Source: Peromyscus leucopus
Taxonomy: Eukaryota; Chordata; Mammalia; Rodentia; Cricetidae
NCBI RefSeq assembly: GCF_004664715.2
Contig: NC_051079.1
Location: forward strand, 59,884,660 to 59,948,659
Length of the DNA: 64,000 nucleotides
Reading direction: 5' to 3'
The notes under the pieces are model-generated. The model made no database searches. It had not been told where the DNA came from and saw only the letters and a list, made by a program, of their open reading frames with translations. Within the stretch, counting starts at the first letter, position 1. Each line of letters opens with the position of its first letter. Both the position numbers and the translations under genes were made by a program. This document shows positions 11,670 to 23,819 of the stretch, one piece after another.

Positions 11670-12345
11670 TCTTGTTGTAGACAGCAATTAACACAGACAC
11701 TCACAACTGAAAAATGGGTAGAGTGATCAACTGTGGAGCACTCAATCCTCAATAGGAAATCTTTATCAACCTCCCTCTCCCAGGCCTCAGAGATCTATGG
11801 AGAAGAGGGAGCAGAAAGACATCCAGAAGCAGTGGGTGGCTGTAAGGAAACAGTTTTTCCAAACACAGCAGGACTGACACACATATGAACTCACAGAACC
11901 TGTGAGAGGACACATGTGACCTGCACAGGATCAAACCAGACAAAATGCCAGCACTGAAAATGGAAAAGTGGACATAGTATCCCACTTCTAACCAAGAATC
12001 TATTTGTAATTAATAGCAACTGGTAAAGGGAAAATCTGTTTTCTCCAAAGGCATGTCATTGAGTATGTCAAAGATACTCGACTCCATGGCAAGCACCACA
12101 TCCAGAAGTAGCTGACCAATACAAGATGGGCTTTGTATTTTGGTTTTGTTCTATTTTGTTAAATTTTGTGTTATTGGATTTTATTAGCTCATTTATTTGT
12201 TTTGATTCTTTTTGTCTCTTTTTTTTTTAGTTGGGGGAAGAGATGATATTGGGTAAATAGGGAAGTGGATCTGGGAAGAATTGAGAGAGAGGAAATATGA
12301 TCTAGTATATTGAATGAAAACATTTGAATAAAAGAACAAATTTAA
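11670..12345 (+). mobile_element. Rodent L1 3'-UTR, sense, 5'-truncated
   Basis: Landmarks in order: 'acagcaattaacacagaca', 'tgtggagcactcaatcctc', 'gaacctgtgagagga', 'gacctgcacagg', 'aaaccagacaaaatgccag', 'aattaatagcaactgg', 'gggaagtggatctgggaag' and 'gaaatatgatctagtat'. This order matches the terminal 3'-UTR of Lx-type rodent L1 and parallels the copy at 15440-16027. It ends in an A-rich segment around 12330-12345. No ORF2 is present. Confidence 0.85.
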
Positions 12346-12665
12346 AATGTTGGTGTCATTCAACACCACAACATAAAAGCAGGGATGGATTGTGAAAAAG
12401 AGTTGATCTATTTGAACCAAACTTACTGATGCTGGGGTTTAGAAATTAACTTCTTACAGTGCATCTTTTTTTTTTTAATCTCAAAGTCTCATAAAATGTG
12501 CAGGATCTAGCCAATGAGGCATTCTTCGTAAGCTATCATCAGCAGAATGGTGGGATGAGTGCTGGGTGGCACAAAAAAAGCAGAGTGCCGATTAAGAAAT
12601 ATTGTGGTGGTAATCTAATTGTACTGAAATATTATTTTGATTGTATGTTAATAAATAAAGTTTTT
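12346..12665. other. Unique DNA, no gene seen
   Basis: Contains a T run near 12466 and nothing else recognisable. Confidence 0.5.
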
Positions 12666-12857
12666 CAGAGTATTAGAATAGCAAGAGTGTGGTGTGCACA
12701 GCTTTAATCATAAGATTCTGTTTTCAGGTCAGAGCTATTAGAGCCATAGCAGAGTGTGGCGGTGGTGGCACGCTTAATACAAGATCTCTGTGTTCAGGTC
12801 AGAGCTATTAGAGATAGCAGAGTGTGGGTGGTGCACAGCTTTAATCCATAATCTTTG
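12666..12857 (+). repeat. Three-unit tandem array of a B1-like 64-70 bp unit
   Basis: The segment 'cagagctattagagatagc' or a close variant starts at 12666, 12730 and 12800, each followed by 'agagtgtgg', a 'ggtggtgcac' stretch, 'gctttaat', then 'gatctctgtgttcaggt' or a variant. The unit reads like a B1 with its middle deleted: 'gtggtggcacgc..ttaat' joined to 'agatctctgtg..ttca'. Unit lengths are about 64, 70 and 58 bases. It runs straight into the LTR-like tail at 12858-13082. Confidence 0.75.
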
Positions 12858-13082
12858 TTAATACAGTCAGCATGAAATATACTTTAAACTAGTGTACATT
12901 CAGACGTGACGAGCATCATGTTTTTTACAAGATAGAAGCAAAAACATACTTTAAAAAAATAACGACAGGAAGTATTCTTTGCGAAGCTAAGCAGAGAAGT
13001 GAGATTTTAGCTCTAGCTCTGACTCTTGCTTTCTCTTTTACATTGTTTCTGTGTTTCTTATTTAATAAGACGGTTGGTTACA
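12858..13082 (+). mobile_element. LTR-like dispersed repeat tail (family unknown)
   Basis: Contains a run of 'agctctagctctgactcttgc' (about 13009) and the block 'ctgtgtttcttatttaataa' followed by 'gacggtt' (ends 13075), finishing 'ggttaca' at 13082. Nearly the same block occurs at 23913-23944 and again ends at a '..taca'. A dispersed element ending in CA is likely; the family is not identified. Confidence 0.45.
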
Positions 13083-13190
13083 TCAATAAAATATGTCACG
13101 GATTGATAACTAAAATACAAGCTGAAGAAACAACACCAATGTGAAAATCATGAACCTGAATCTGGCAGGGCTTTTAAAGATAATGTAGTC

Positions 13191-13319
13191 CAGTAATTCT
13201 CAATGTTGGCTGCATACTAAAAACTAGGAAACTGGGCTATGTTTGGAGATGAGCCATCTGTATTGTTTAAAAAACTCCCTGGAGTGATTTTAACATGTAG
13301 TTCATTTTGAGAACCACTT
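13191..13319. mobile_element. MER5-like hAT-Charlie DNA transposon remnant
   Basis: Begins 'cagtaattctcaatgttggc' and ends 'ttttgagaaccact', imperfect inverted termini of the MER5 type (cagtggttctcaa / ttgagaaccactg), with 'gtttaaaaaactcc' and a 'gattttaacatg' block inside. Non-autonomous and ancient. Confidence 0.7.
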
Positions 13320-13326
13320 TTCTAGA

Positions 13327-13620
13327 ACAGTAGTTTTCTCAAACTTTTAGATTTTCTTGCAGAGTTTGCCAAAACACAGAGAATTAACCCTAGAAATTTG
13401 GATGGAGCAGGTCTTGGTTGAGAGCCATAAACCTGCAATTGTAACAGGTTCCTGGCACAAGTGGTCTAGAGTCCTCACTCTTATGTCTTCACCTGAGCCA
13501 CTAGGTTTCAAACTTCATCCTATATAGATGAATATGGAGGTTAAAACTGATTGCAATGCCCCATCCTCTAGAGCTTTGGATTTGAGAACTTGCATTTTAA
13601 TAAGTTCATTGTTGTTACAT
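13327..13620. mobile_element. Possible MER20-like hAT-Charlie remnant
   Basis: Starts 'cagtagttttctcaaactttt' and includes 'gccaaaacacag' and, later, 'gagaacttgcattttaataag', which fit the MER20 layout loosely. It follows the MER5-like remnant directly. Divergence is high. Confidence 0.4.
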
Positions 13621-13774
13621 TTTGAAATATACTAACCTGGGTCATTCAAGAATGAGAGGGTGCATTTGAGAGATACCTGTGTTTATCTCTCCATGTACAT
13701 CCTCATGCTGGATTTCCATATAATTCTATTTTGTCTGAAGAAAGAACTATGGGTTCGTTGACTGCTATGGGTGA

Positions 13775-13905
13775 GCATCTCATGCCCTCATTTCATAGAT
13801 AAGAATACAGAAGTTAGAAACTGTTATAAATTAATCGTAACTGCATTGGTTTGAAGAATAGACCTGTAATCAGCGACTGCCATACTGCCTATCTCATAGT
13901 AAGAA
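13775..13905. mobile_element. Possible MIR remnant
   Basis: 'ccctcatttcatagataaga' with downstream 'gaatagacctgtaatcagcga' resembles a MIR core followed by its 3' part. Weak. Confidence 0.35.
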
Positions 13906-15439
13906 ACTTGATAGTAATTCTGTGAACAAAAAAGAATGGGAAGTCACTGAGTATATGACTAATTTAATTACTTTTTAAGCCTGTCTACAATTGACCCTGG
14001 TTTTGCCATCTACAATGAATAATGACAAATAGCTTTCCAAAGTTACAAAGAAAAATAATACCTGTCTAAGACTAGAGAAGATTCTAAATAATAATGGCAT
14101 GTCTACCATAGATTTTCAGACTAGAGGTAGGATGCTATCTGCAGTGCATAGTTTTATTTTAACTCTGCCAAAGATCAGAGGCTAAAAGTCAACCTTATGG
14201 TTTTTTCATTTTAAAATTTTATTTTCTTGGTCATTCTGTATTTTTATGCACAAAATTGAGTGTCAGTATATCATTTGAGATAATAGAATACACCAAATTA
14301 AATAATCTACTACAACTAAGAGTAATATGGCATCTCTCTGTAATCTATTACAGGCAATATTGAAATAAGCTACTTTCACACGTACATACAAAACTCTTAA
14401 AAACCCCTAAAATTACTAAAAAAGATAATTCCACAAACAGATTTCATTATTCATTTCCATTGTTTTACTTCTTGTCCCACCAAATTGAACTCTTTGTAAG
14501 GTAGAAATAAATTAAGCTTGTGCATCTCCTGCCCTTTCTCACTATGTATAAATAATATCACCAGAAGACTTAACTACAATGCTTCAGCCAGATCTTATGT
14601 GCAGTCATCCTTTAAAAACATCAACATGTGTCAATGTAGAGTTCAAGTTTCCTAATTGATTGAACAGCCCTTTTTTAACATTATGATGACTCGTGCAACT
14701 GTCACCCTTACAGCACTGATGGAGAAGTTTAATTTTTGTTTCGTTTTGCTTTGTTTTACATATTAGCCTGAATAGTGGACTATTTCAGATTACTAAATTG
14801 TATATAAAGAACTCTAAGGCAATTATTCTACTTCACTCTATCAGGCATCTATTCTACCAGCTACTTACCAAGAGCCTGCCATTGACTCTAAAGCATCCAT
14901 AGTTGACAGAGCAGATTTTAATTCACCCAAAACTGAATGTGCATGCATGTTCTAACTATCAGGCAATCTGTGCTTCATAAAGCATATTTGATTTTGACTT
15001 ACTGGGGTTGATGCCAAGAATCTTGCGAGTTGAACTGTTGACACTTAACACCATATTGGCAACCTTAAAGCTGATACACAGATTTTAGTCTGGCATTAGC
15101 TGTCCCTGTGGAGCCATCCCTAACACATCCCCCTGTTGTGCATCTGTAATACATTTTCCAAAGGCTGGGTGAAAAAAAACAGTCAGATCTTATGATAGAG
15201 CAATCATAGTAAGTATATTTCCAGACAGCCATCCCTTAATAGAATAAGAGATACATTCAAATATAGGAGGGTTGCCTAACCACAATACTGTATTCATTTA
15301 TTTGTCTTTATTTAGTTAGTTAGTTAGTTTTGTGTCTTTGATAAATAATCTAAATATTTTAATCCCATCTAATCTCTCTTCATACAAGAGAAATGTTTCA
15401 ATCTAGGGAGATCCTCTGAGTATGGCAAGCTTTACAGCC
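13906..15439. other. Unique AT-rich DNA, no gene seen
   Basis: No supported repeat except a (TTAG)n run at 15312-15329. Confidence 0.5.
15312..15329. repeat. (TTAG)n short tandem repeat
   Basis: Four and a half copies of TTAG. Confidence 0.9.
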
Positions 15440-16027
15440 AGTTGTAAACCATGCTCAAGAGCAAAGAATAAGAGAATGCTGAATGTTCACCCCTAAATGG
15501 TACCACATACCCTTTTCCAAAGACTCAAAGATCATTACAGAAGGGGGAGTAGAAAGAATATAAGAGCCAGAAATAATGGAAGACACAAAGGAAACAGTGT
15601 CTTCTGAACACAGCAGGGTAACTGCACCAAGAATTCACAGAGGTTGTGGCAGCATGCCCAAGACCTGTGCAAGTCCACGTCAGAGAAAATCCCAACATGG
15701 AGATGAGACTCGGCCACATAATCCTATACCATGACCTGGTGTTAGCTACTGGCAATTGTCGGGTGCTGAGAGGAGAGACAGTTTTTCCTGAAAGTATACT
15801 CATTGGAAAGCTAGCCATGCTCCTGTGGAAGACCATATATCTGAGGATACTTGCACAGCACAAATTTGTCTCCTTTGGTTTTTAAAAAAAATAATAATAG
15901 CAAAATAACACAAAGCTGGATGGGTAGTGAGTTGAGTTTATTGGGAAGAGTTGGAGGACTGGATTTAATGTGGTAAAAAAATGCTATACAATCACTCAAA
16001 AAATTAATGAAAGAAAGAAAAAAAAGA
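15440..16027 (+). mobile_element. Rodent L1 3'-UTR, sense, 5'-truncated
   Basis: Landmarks: 'caaagaataagagaatgctg', 'gatcattacagaagggg', 'ggaaacagtgtcttctgaac', 'cagcatgcccaagacctg', 'aaaatcccaacatggag', 'gctactggcaattg', 'gctggatgggtag', then an A-rich tail of GAAA/AAAA type up to about 16027. A solo LTR sits immediately after the tail. The minus-strand open frame of 112 codons (15525-15863) is a by-product of this UTR. Confidence 0.9.
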
Positions 16028-16033
16028 CAAAGT

Positions 16034-16366
16034 TGCTATGGATTTTGCTCTGTATAAATAAAATGCTGATTGGCCAATAGGCAAGCAGGAAGTATAGGCG
16101 GGACAAGCAGAGAAGAGAATTCTGGGAACAGGAAGGCTGAGGCAGAGAGATGCTGCTGCCATGAGAATATGTAAGGTATGCCATGAGCCACATGGCAACT
16201 TATAGACTAATAGAAATGGGTTAATTTAAGATATAAGAACAGCTAACAAGAAGCCTGCTATGGCCATACAGTTTAAATAATAAAAGTGCCTGTGTGTTTA
16301 TTTTATAAGTGGGCTGCGGGACTGCCCGGGGCTTGGTGGAACCTGGAGAGAAACTCTCCGGCTACA
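16034..16366 (-). mobile_element. Solo LTR, class II rodent ERV type
   Basis: 333 bases bounded by TGC... and ...GGCTACA. On the plus strand it holds 'ctgattggccaatagg', 'aggaagtataggcgggac', 'taatagaaatgggttaattt', 'aagaagcctgctatggccat' and 'ggcttggtggaacctggag'. Flanks CAAAGT (16028-16033) and CAAGGT (16367-16372) are a 6-bp target duplication with one mismatch. It is the reverse complement of the family copy at 42668-43077, hence minus strand. It landed in the A-rich tail of the L1 at 15440-16027. Confidence 0.85.
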
Positions 16367-16611
16367 CAAGGTTGACCAAGGGTCCTGCTATTCTGCCTTC
16401 ACCCCTCAGAAGGGAGAGTGAGGCAGAATTCTTCATCCCAACTAGTCCCTTAACTTCCTACTAAACCCCCAATTCCAGTTGCACCACCTCCTTGACTGTG
16501 TTCAAACTGTGTGTATATAGCAAGCCTCAAATTGGGAAGATTAGATTTGTATCTCTCTTTCCTGCTCAACTGTATGTATCAAGGTTTGCCTTAAAAATAA
16601 ACAGTCTGAGC

Positions 16612-16751
16612 AAGTTTGGTGGCTGATCCCTGTAATCCCAGGCAGAGACAGGCAGGTCTCTGTGAATTCGAGGCGAGCCTAGTCTACAGCATGAGTTCCA
16701 GGACAGCCAAAATTGTTAACACAAAGAAACCTCATCTTAAAAAAAAAAAGG
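16612..16751 (+). mobile_element. B1 SINE (sense, with deletions)
   Basis: 'gtggctgatccctgtaatccc', a shortened middle, 'gcaggtctctgtgaattcgag', 'gagttccaggacagcc' and a terminal A run (about 16739-16749). The 'agcacttgggag' segment is missing. Confidence 0.9.
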
Positions 16752-17240
16752 ACTGATTCTGAAGACAAGGACCATAATGATGAAGAAATATTTCAGGGAA
16801 TTGTTACTCATATTCATGTCAGGGAAAAAAAATATATGTGGGAAAGATGTCAAGAGGTTACAAATTGACTCTGCCTCTAGAAACTATTGTACCACTTGCA
16901 GAAATATACATTCCTATCTTCCAACTTCTGTTCCTTCATCTCCCAAATGGAAATATTAATTTATATTATCAGTTTGAGAATCAAATGACAATGTATGTGG
17001 AACATACAAGCCTTCAAAGATATATGATACTATATATCATACATCAGCATGTTGGAATGAGTTGTTCTACCCTAACACAGACTGAGTGGCATGATGTAAG
17101 ATTTATGAAGGAGGAGACATCCTCAAACAGGTTACGAGAGGCAATGACATTGACTGTTCACTTCATATGACATAGTATGCTTTGCTAAAGGAATGGTAAT
17201 ACTGAATATAGCCTGGGGGTTTCTGACTTCACTGAGGCAG
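16752..17240. other. Unique DNA, no gene seen
   Basis: The open frame at 16838-17170 (110 codons) overlaps others and has no recognisable motif; I treat it as chance. Confidence 0.45.
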
Positions 17241-17250
17241 AAAAGAAAGA

Positions 17251-17412
17251 GCACAGTTGGGCAGTGGTGGCACATGCCTTTAATCCCAGCACTTGGGAGG
17301 CAGAGGCAGGCAGATCTCTGTGAGTTTGAGGCCAGCCTGAGCTACCAAGTGAGTTCCAGGAAAGGCACAAAGCTACACAGAGAAACCCTGTTTCGAAAAA
17401 CCAACAAAGGAA
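17251..17412 (+). mobile_element. B1 SINE, nearly full length, cricetid-type
   Basis: Reads 'gggcagtggtggcacatgcc', 'tttaatcccagcacttggga', 'agatctctgtgagtttgagg', 'gagttccaggaaaggcac' and 'cacagagaaaccctg', then an AACC/A tail. The internal duplicated 'gttccaggaaaggc' part is typical of B1 in this rodent group. Flanks share 'aaaagaaaga' (17241-17250 and 17413-17422), a likely though low-complexity target duplication. Confidence 0.97.
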
Positions 17413-17422
17413 AAAAGAAAGA

Positions 17423-18189
17423 ATACAAGGAATAACTAATATTTTTGCCGACTGTAATAGGTGGCCATGATGCTAAGACACTGGGCAGTTGATGCGAATG
17501 ATGATTTTGTTTTATTGTTTTCCCATCATCTTGAGGCATTGGTTTACTTGAAGCCTCTACCATTTTTATAAATATGATCAGGGGCTGATGCCACCTGGGT
17601 CTCTGCAGGCTACTCAATGATGTAAGGATAGACCCACTCTGCTTATTAGCAAAAGGAAGTGATTACAGTGTGAGTTTGATCCACACTAAAATAATCAAGG
17701 CAAACGTCTTTCCTCTATAACTCTCCAGGGAGAAAAAAAAAATGACTGCAACTAAATAAGAATGCCTGTGGGCAGAGTGGTTTAATTTATGACCATGAAA
17801 CAGTTCCCCCAGGATCCCAGAACTGTCCCACACAGCCATCCCTCCTTTATCCACCCTGCTGTGCTCCCCTAGGGATTAGCAGAGGCTGCTTGGAAAGACA
17901 GTGCCTGTCTCCCAGCAGGTGGAGCCTTGGAAATAGATCCGCCTACCTTCAAAGGATGTGCAATCACTACTACACTACAGAGAAACTGGCCAACTAGAAA
18001 TAAAGGCATGGAGGCATGGGGTTGATGTCTGCTGGGGAGTCAATAACTTGACATTCTGGCATAAGGGCTTCACAGATAGAAGTATCTCAAGCTAGTCTTT
18101 GCTTTCGGTTTTCCTGTGTCTGCCAGGGGAAAAGGACAGAAACTCAGAAAAAATACCCTATACCCAAATCCTACATTCATCATGTATCA
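17423..18189. other. Unique DNA, no gene seen
   Basis: Nothing supported beyond chance open frames. Confidence 0.5.
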
Positions 18190-18325
18190 GGGCTTTGTAT
18201 GACTTGGGACTTGCTAGAATGTCTCCATCTCTTTATCAAAAAACTGGGCTAATTATACCCATGTTTAGATTGGAAGCAACTTATGTGAAGTGTTAACACA
18301 GAGTTCAGCAATTAATAATTTCTCA
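18190..18325 (+). mobile_element. MIR SINE remnant
   Basis: 'gtatgacttgggacttgcta', 'tctccatctctttatcaaaa', 'actgggctaattatacccatg' and 'gttaacacagagttcagcaat' follow the MIR order (…gacttgggcaagtt…cctcatctgtaaaatggg…). Ancient and diverged. Confidence 0.55.
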
Positions 18326-18894
18326 GTACAGTAAACATTTGCCTGTATCCATTAAGTCAGTCAGAAATAATTAATTCGGCAACAAAGTGCACTGGGATTT
18401 GATGATTTAGAGGAGGTTTGTGTCCCTGTGAAGGATCAAATGGATTGAGCAATGAGTAGATAAACACATTTCCAAAAATCCAATGTCCTGACAACAAATA
18501 ATGATTATTATTTAGGTTCTGCTAAGTCATTCTGTTGTCCAATGAAAGATTAAACACCACCTCAAAAATATTTTCCTTTAAAAGTGCCAGTAATTTTTAT
18601 CCTCCTTTTTGAATGGATATTTACAGTGTTATCAGATAAGGATCATAATCATTCAGCCTTTCTCCCACCATAGATGCACACAGCTGGGTGTGTCTTTGTT
18701 GACATGTGTTCTTAATGTGTTTATCAATATTCCTATCTGTCATTATAATGAGTCATTATATTTAATAAATAAAAATACAAAATTTGTATTTTTGATAAAC
18801 AATGAATAATTACTTGGTGTAAGTATGGTCTAGGTAACATTTGAGATATATTTAAAATTCAATTGTAATGGGCCACCTGTGACTTTTTAGAGGG
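18326..18894. other. Unique AT-rich DNA, no gene seen
   Basis: No supported feature. Confidence 0.5.
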
Positions 18895-18992
18895 GGAAGG
18901 GAGTTGAAACTGGATCTTGCTATGTGGTACCGGCTGCCCTAAAACACACCATCCTCCCTACTGCTGTGATTACAGGTTTGGGACACCAGGGG
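18895..18992 (-). mobile_element. Old B1-like SINE remnant (antisense)
   Basis: 'actggatcttgctatgtggta', 'ctgctgtgattacaggtttg' and 'gacaccagg' match an early B1/monomer SINE in reverse ('gggtcttgctatgtag...gtgctgggattacagg'). Highly diverged. Confidence 0.6.
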
Positions 18993-21877
18993 ATCATCCT
19001 AGGTTTCCTGTTCATTTGTGCAGTGTGACATGGAAAAGTATCTGCCTATGTTTCCAAATGTGTACTGTGGGGAAAACAAGCTTCCCTTGTCTTATGAGCA
19101 AGCACAAAGGGCGATTCAGCAATGTGTGACTCCTAAGCACAGAAGGACTGCGAGGGGAGGGGTGGGATAATCCTACTATGCACAAACAGAACTGAGCAAT
19201 TCTCAGGTGCCCTGGAACTATATATTTTTTCCTAAAGATGAAAATATATGTAATTAACATCAAAGAAATAACAACAATTTGGCTGGATGACTGCTTCCAT
19301 CCTAAATAGCCCCCACCCATTAATTGTCAGCATCTTCAAACTGATACCCATAGGGACAATCTTGCCCCCAAATTTCCAAACTGCACTTGAGTCTATATCT
19401 CATACTATTGTTTATACTCACCTATAGATCATTCATGATGGACACAAACACTAAAAGTGTTAGGAAAACTCACCTCCCTTAGCCATTCAACTGCTGGTTG
19501 ATCCATGCTTAGGAAAATTGCTGAAATGAGACTATCAGGTCTTAAAACGCATAGTACAGAGGGTATGCCTCATCTTCCCTACACAGTTCCTGTAGGAAGC
19601 AGATAGAAAATTGGCAATCCAAACAAAAGGCTTTGCTGAAATTCCCTTACCAATACGGCTGTTTTCATTCATTATGAATGTATAGGAGATAGCCATGGAA
19701 AGCTCAGTATATATTTTGGTAAGAAATTAAGTCTTTTGTAAAGGAGGAAGCTTGAGTGGTGGTGGTGTAATTTGTGGCCATGGAACAGTAATGCGGTAGA
19801 ACTTAATAAGTCAAAAATCAAGCCTCCTGTCAGACACAAAATCTTGAGAATTAGGTTTGTGGGCTGTAGTTACAAAGTACCCAGTCCACAGAAATATTCA
19901 CACTGCATTTATAAAATTTAGATGTGGAATCCCTTTTTAAAATGTCCTCTTCTCACACACATAGGAAGTTGCCTTCTCTAGACATATCAATGTGCAAAGG
20001 AAAGTAGATAAGTGTTTTACTGAGGTTTGTGAAACAAGTTGGGGACAGAAATAAGAAGTCTCTTTACAGTTCTCTCTTTAGCAGGTGGATATAATAATTC
20101 TGGGGCCCTGCCAGTCATATCAAGAGAAGCAGCATGTATTTATTTCTGCCCAGGGCTATGGAGAGCCCTTTGCACATAGGAGACCAGGTGAATGGTGTTC
20201 CCACCGGAGTGGGCATCATTGTGCACCTCATAAGAATGGCCCCCGGAGGACATCCTCCAGAACTGACGAGATTCCAGTCTAAATTGAAATAGATTTAGGA
20301 CCGATAATGAAAAGTTATGTAGGTTTTTTTTTAAACCTGCATATTAGGTGAATTTTTACAAGTCTATAATACTTTCATATATCCATAGAAAAGGGGTTCT
20401 TTGGGAGCATAATATGCTAAGATTTCATCTCTTTCTATAAAATGTTTGGACAGTGAATATTATGCAAACTTTCACAAAGGAGGCCAAACAAATGTGGACT
20501 GAAGCATCGCATTGTTCATTTTAAGTACATCTTAAGTATGGAGCTGGTGTTTGTCAGTTATACTTCAATAAAACTGAAATAAATAAAACAGAAAATCTTC
20601 CCCCAAAGAAACTGTAGACCTACGTTGCTCTGCATTGGAAAGATTTGAAAGGAAGTTTGTCCACTTCCTGCTGGTGGTGGAGGTAACCAAACACATGGCA
20701 TGGGCATACAAAAGGAAGTTCCTCTAGCACTAATATGTAGACATGGAAGCACACATCTTGTGCTCAGAAGGGACTGGGACATATATTTATTCAGGCTCCT
20801 TTGTGTCTCCTTTAATATCCCAAAATTTATAACCTCCATTCCCATAATATTCACTTATCCTCTGCCCTAATACTCATCTCTTGCACACTTTCAAAAGTCT
20901 TAATGAAGAGGACAGATTGTTGGAACGCAGGGCTTGTCATAAAAAAAAAAAAAAAAAAAGGCAGTGCTGAGTTAGTTAGAAGAGGAGCCAAGATAGCCAA
21001 TTATCATGCATTTAAGAAAGTTTCTCTATTTCCTATGTTTTGTTACCAGTGAAATGCAGCAGTATATGCCTTATTATAATCATTTCACTTTCTGCTTTAT
21101 TCTATTTATGAAAATGGAGTTCAAGTACTGAGTTTTATTTGACTACAACTTAAGAAATGGGAAAAATTGCTGTTCCCAAAATGGTGTCTGGAACAGGTAT
21201 TACACAGGAAATTTACTTTCATTAAGAATGTTGAACACTGGAGAAAAGTGGCTTTAACCTCTGGCCCATGCTGTGTAATTTGTATGAACTATGTGTGCAT
21301 TTGTAAAATTGTACATTAAAAAAAAGCAAAGCTCCAAGAATTTAATTCACTATAATCTTTTCCCCTGATTTCTAATACCAAGACTTCATTCTCTCAATAA
21401 GGGTGGCTTAGATGCCTTTTCCTCTGTTCAACCACTCTGTTCAACCACCTCAAACAAGATTTCCCAATATGTATTTTCAGAAGTAATATATACACTCTGG
21501 GGTTTGAAACTCAAGGCTCTTCAAGCTAATTAGCTTGCTTAATTAATATATCACACCATTACATTCAAAACTCATTATGTTCACAAAAAGCCTATTGGAC
21601 CAACAGAAAAAGAGTGAAAATAAATGACAAGGGAACTATCATTCTGAAAAAAAAACATAATTTACTGATTGAAAAACTAATATGAGGATTATTAAAAATT
21701 CCCTAGTGACTCTCCAGCATAGAATCTAAATTTAAAATCATTTTGAAAACAAAACTGAAAGTTATATCTCTGTTAATGTCTTAGAACTAAAATGGAACAC
21801 AAGTCTTCGACTGTGGGAAATAGCCTGAAGTAACTGTTAACTAGTTGGATAATCTATCCAATAGGAGTTAGTCTATA
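18993..21877. other. Unique DNA with one A run; possible exon-like block
   Basis: About 2.9 kb with no recognised repeat except a 19-base A run (20941-20959). The block at 20085-20187 lies between splice-like signals and is reported under findings. Confidence 0.5.
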
Positions 21878-21985
21878 AAACGAGTTCAGACAGTCTTGGG
21901 TTTGTATGTAAAAGCTACTTTAGCTCCCACAGCCTTAGTTTTCTCATTTATGAAATGGCAAAATAATGTAAAGTTGCTAAATGTT
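21878..21985 (+). mobile_element. MIR SINE remnant
   Basis: 'gagttcagacagtcttgggt', 'cagccttagttttctcattt' and 'atgaaatggcaaaataatg' match the MIR order (…cctcagtttcctcatctgtaaaatgg…). Confidence 0.55.
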
Positions 21986-23819
21986 GACTTTACTGATTTT
22001 CAGGCACATAAGCAATAACTTAAAAGTTTGGGGTAAAAAAAAATATTTTTTTAAATAATAAACTAAATGCCTACAGGTTTAAAGTTCTAACTCAATTGTA
22101 GAGTCTTTGTAGGTATGATATCAGTTCTCTGCACAAAGAATGGAGTGGGTTAGAGAGGAAGAGGGAAAGGGAGCAGAACACAAGGAGGGGAGAAAGGAGG
22201 AGAACTATGTATATACATGAATGTATATGCATTCACACATATGCATACATGTCATTAACACGATCACTGGCAGTATACATCAAATAGATGTTCTTCTATA
22301 AGTATAAGATAGCTTTTTCAACAGTCACATGAATAGAGTATTTGAGGACAATTTTCAAGTAAACCCAACACAACAGAACATTGTTTAAATATTTGAACAT
22401 CCCTCGTTGTGGATGACTGGTATGACTTGGAAGGAAAAGAAAGTGCCACCTTCATTGAGGAGGTAGGTCAGACTTTAGACTCAACTTTTTTAGTACCAGC
22501 AATGTACATTCTTAAAAAGCTTGTCTGTTACTACTTCTAATATGAAAGTCTTCTCTACAATCACACATTCTCTGGGTATGTTTAAACCATGGCTCTGATC
22601 CTAGAAGGGGACTTCTCTTGGGGCCCTACATGAACTAACTGTTCCAAGAATTTGTCATTTCAAATGAAGACTTGAGGCTAAACCATGCAACACATCTGCT
22701 CTCTGGGGAGAAGGAAGCAGAGCACATAGCCAAGTGCATTCTCTGTTGGCCTCTGCGTTTGCTTCTTCAGGGAAATTGAAGCAATGGTTCTGAATCATTT
22801 ACATTTAATTTCCCTTTGCTCTACACATCATTTATCATCCTAGAAGGCATCTGGGCTTCTAGAAAAACCTTCCATTTAAGAACTCCGAGTCTCTGTTTTA
22901 TGTTTTATTGTTATGTGGAAAGCTGTTCCACAAACTATTTGAAAAAAATTATTTAATTGGATTAGTTATCTGCGATAGTGTAAACACTAGTATATGTCTC
23001 TCATTAATCAGACTGTTTGTCTATATTCAGAGGAAAGTGGATGCTTTGCTGAGTGGGAGGTGAAAGGTCTCAATCAAAAGGAATGCATCAGAAAAATGCT
23101 ATAATCAGAATAAACTGTCAAAATGTGTATTTTGTCCCATTTTAGAATTGCCTTTCATTTTTGGTTATTTTCCCCAACAAAGGAGTTAATTTATGAAATA
23201 ATCCCATTAAAGTGGGTACAGACAGAAGATAGGTTTGACTGAAACAGGCCGTTCTAATATTTCCTGAGCACTTACTTCTGTGCCATATGTAGTTCCCCAC
23301 ACTACACGCCCTGCTGCCGGTGACACCAAAGAACCCTTCCAACCTTCCTTTCTGACCTTCATCTCTTTTTATCTCGAGTGTCATTTTATGTACCCTGAAA
23401 GAACCTTTGGAATCTTTGTCACATGTCAGATAACGGTCTCCATGGGGTTGCAGATTCAGATGGGACTATGCCATCCTATTTGATATCCAATCGCCTGAGA
23501 GTGTTTTCAGGAGTTCCCATAGGTTTGTTTTATCCCCAAGGTTAAAAAAAAAAAAAGTGAGTAAACGAAAGCTTCTCCTTAGAGCAGAGAGGTTTCCCGT
23601 GACCCCGGGGGCAGGTGACATCAGTCACTCAGACCACCTTAGGATATCCTATATTCCCCACAAACCCATTATAGCAATACCAGGTAGGAGTTTAACAACT
23701 AAGCTGTACTTCCAGTGATGAGAAACATGCTTCTTATTAGGAAAACAATCTAAATAATTTAAGTGATTTAAAAATGTTGACTAAAATAACAGTCCAAACA
23801 AATATTTAAGTAAAGAAAG
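21986..23819. other. Unique DNA, no gene seen
   Basis: Purine-rich run at about 22150-22205 and an A run near 23543; otherwise nothing supported. Confidence 0.5.

Noticed and set aside
15525..15863. 112-codon minus-strand open frame
   Set aside because: Antisense of an L1 3'-UTR.
17185..17435. Open frames on both strands around the B1 at 17251-17412
   Set aside because: Typical chance translation of a SINE.
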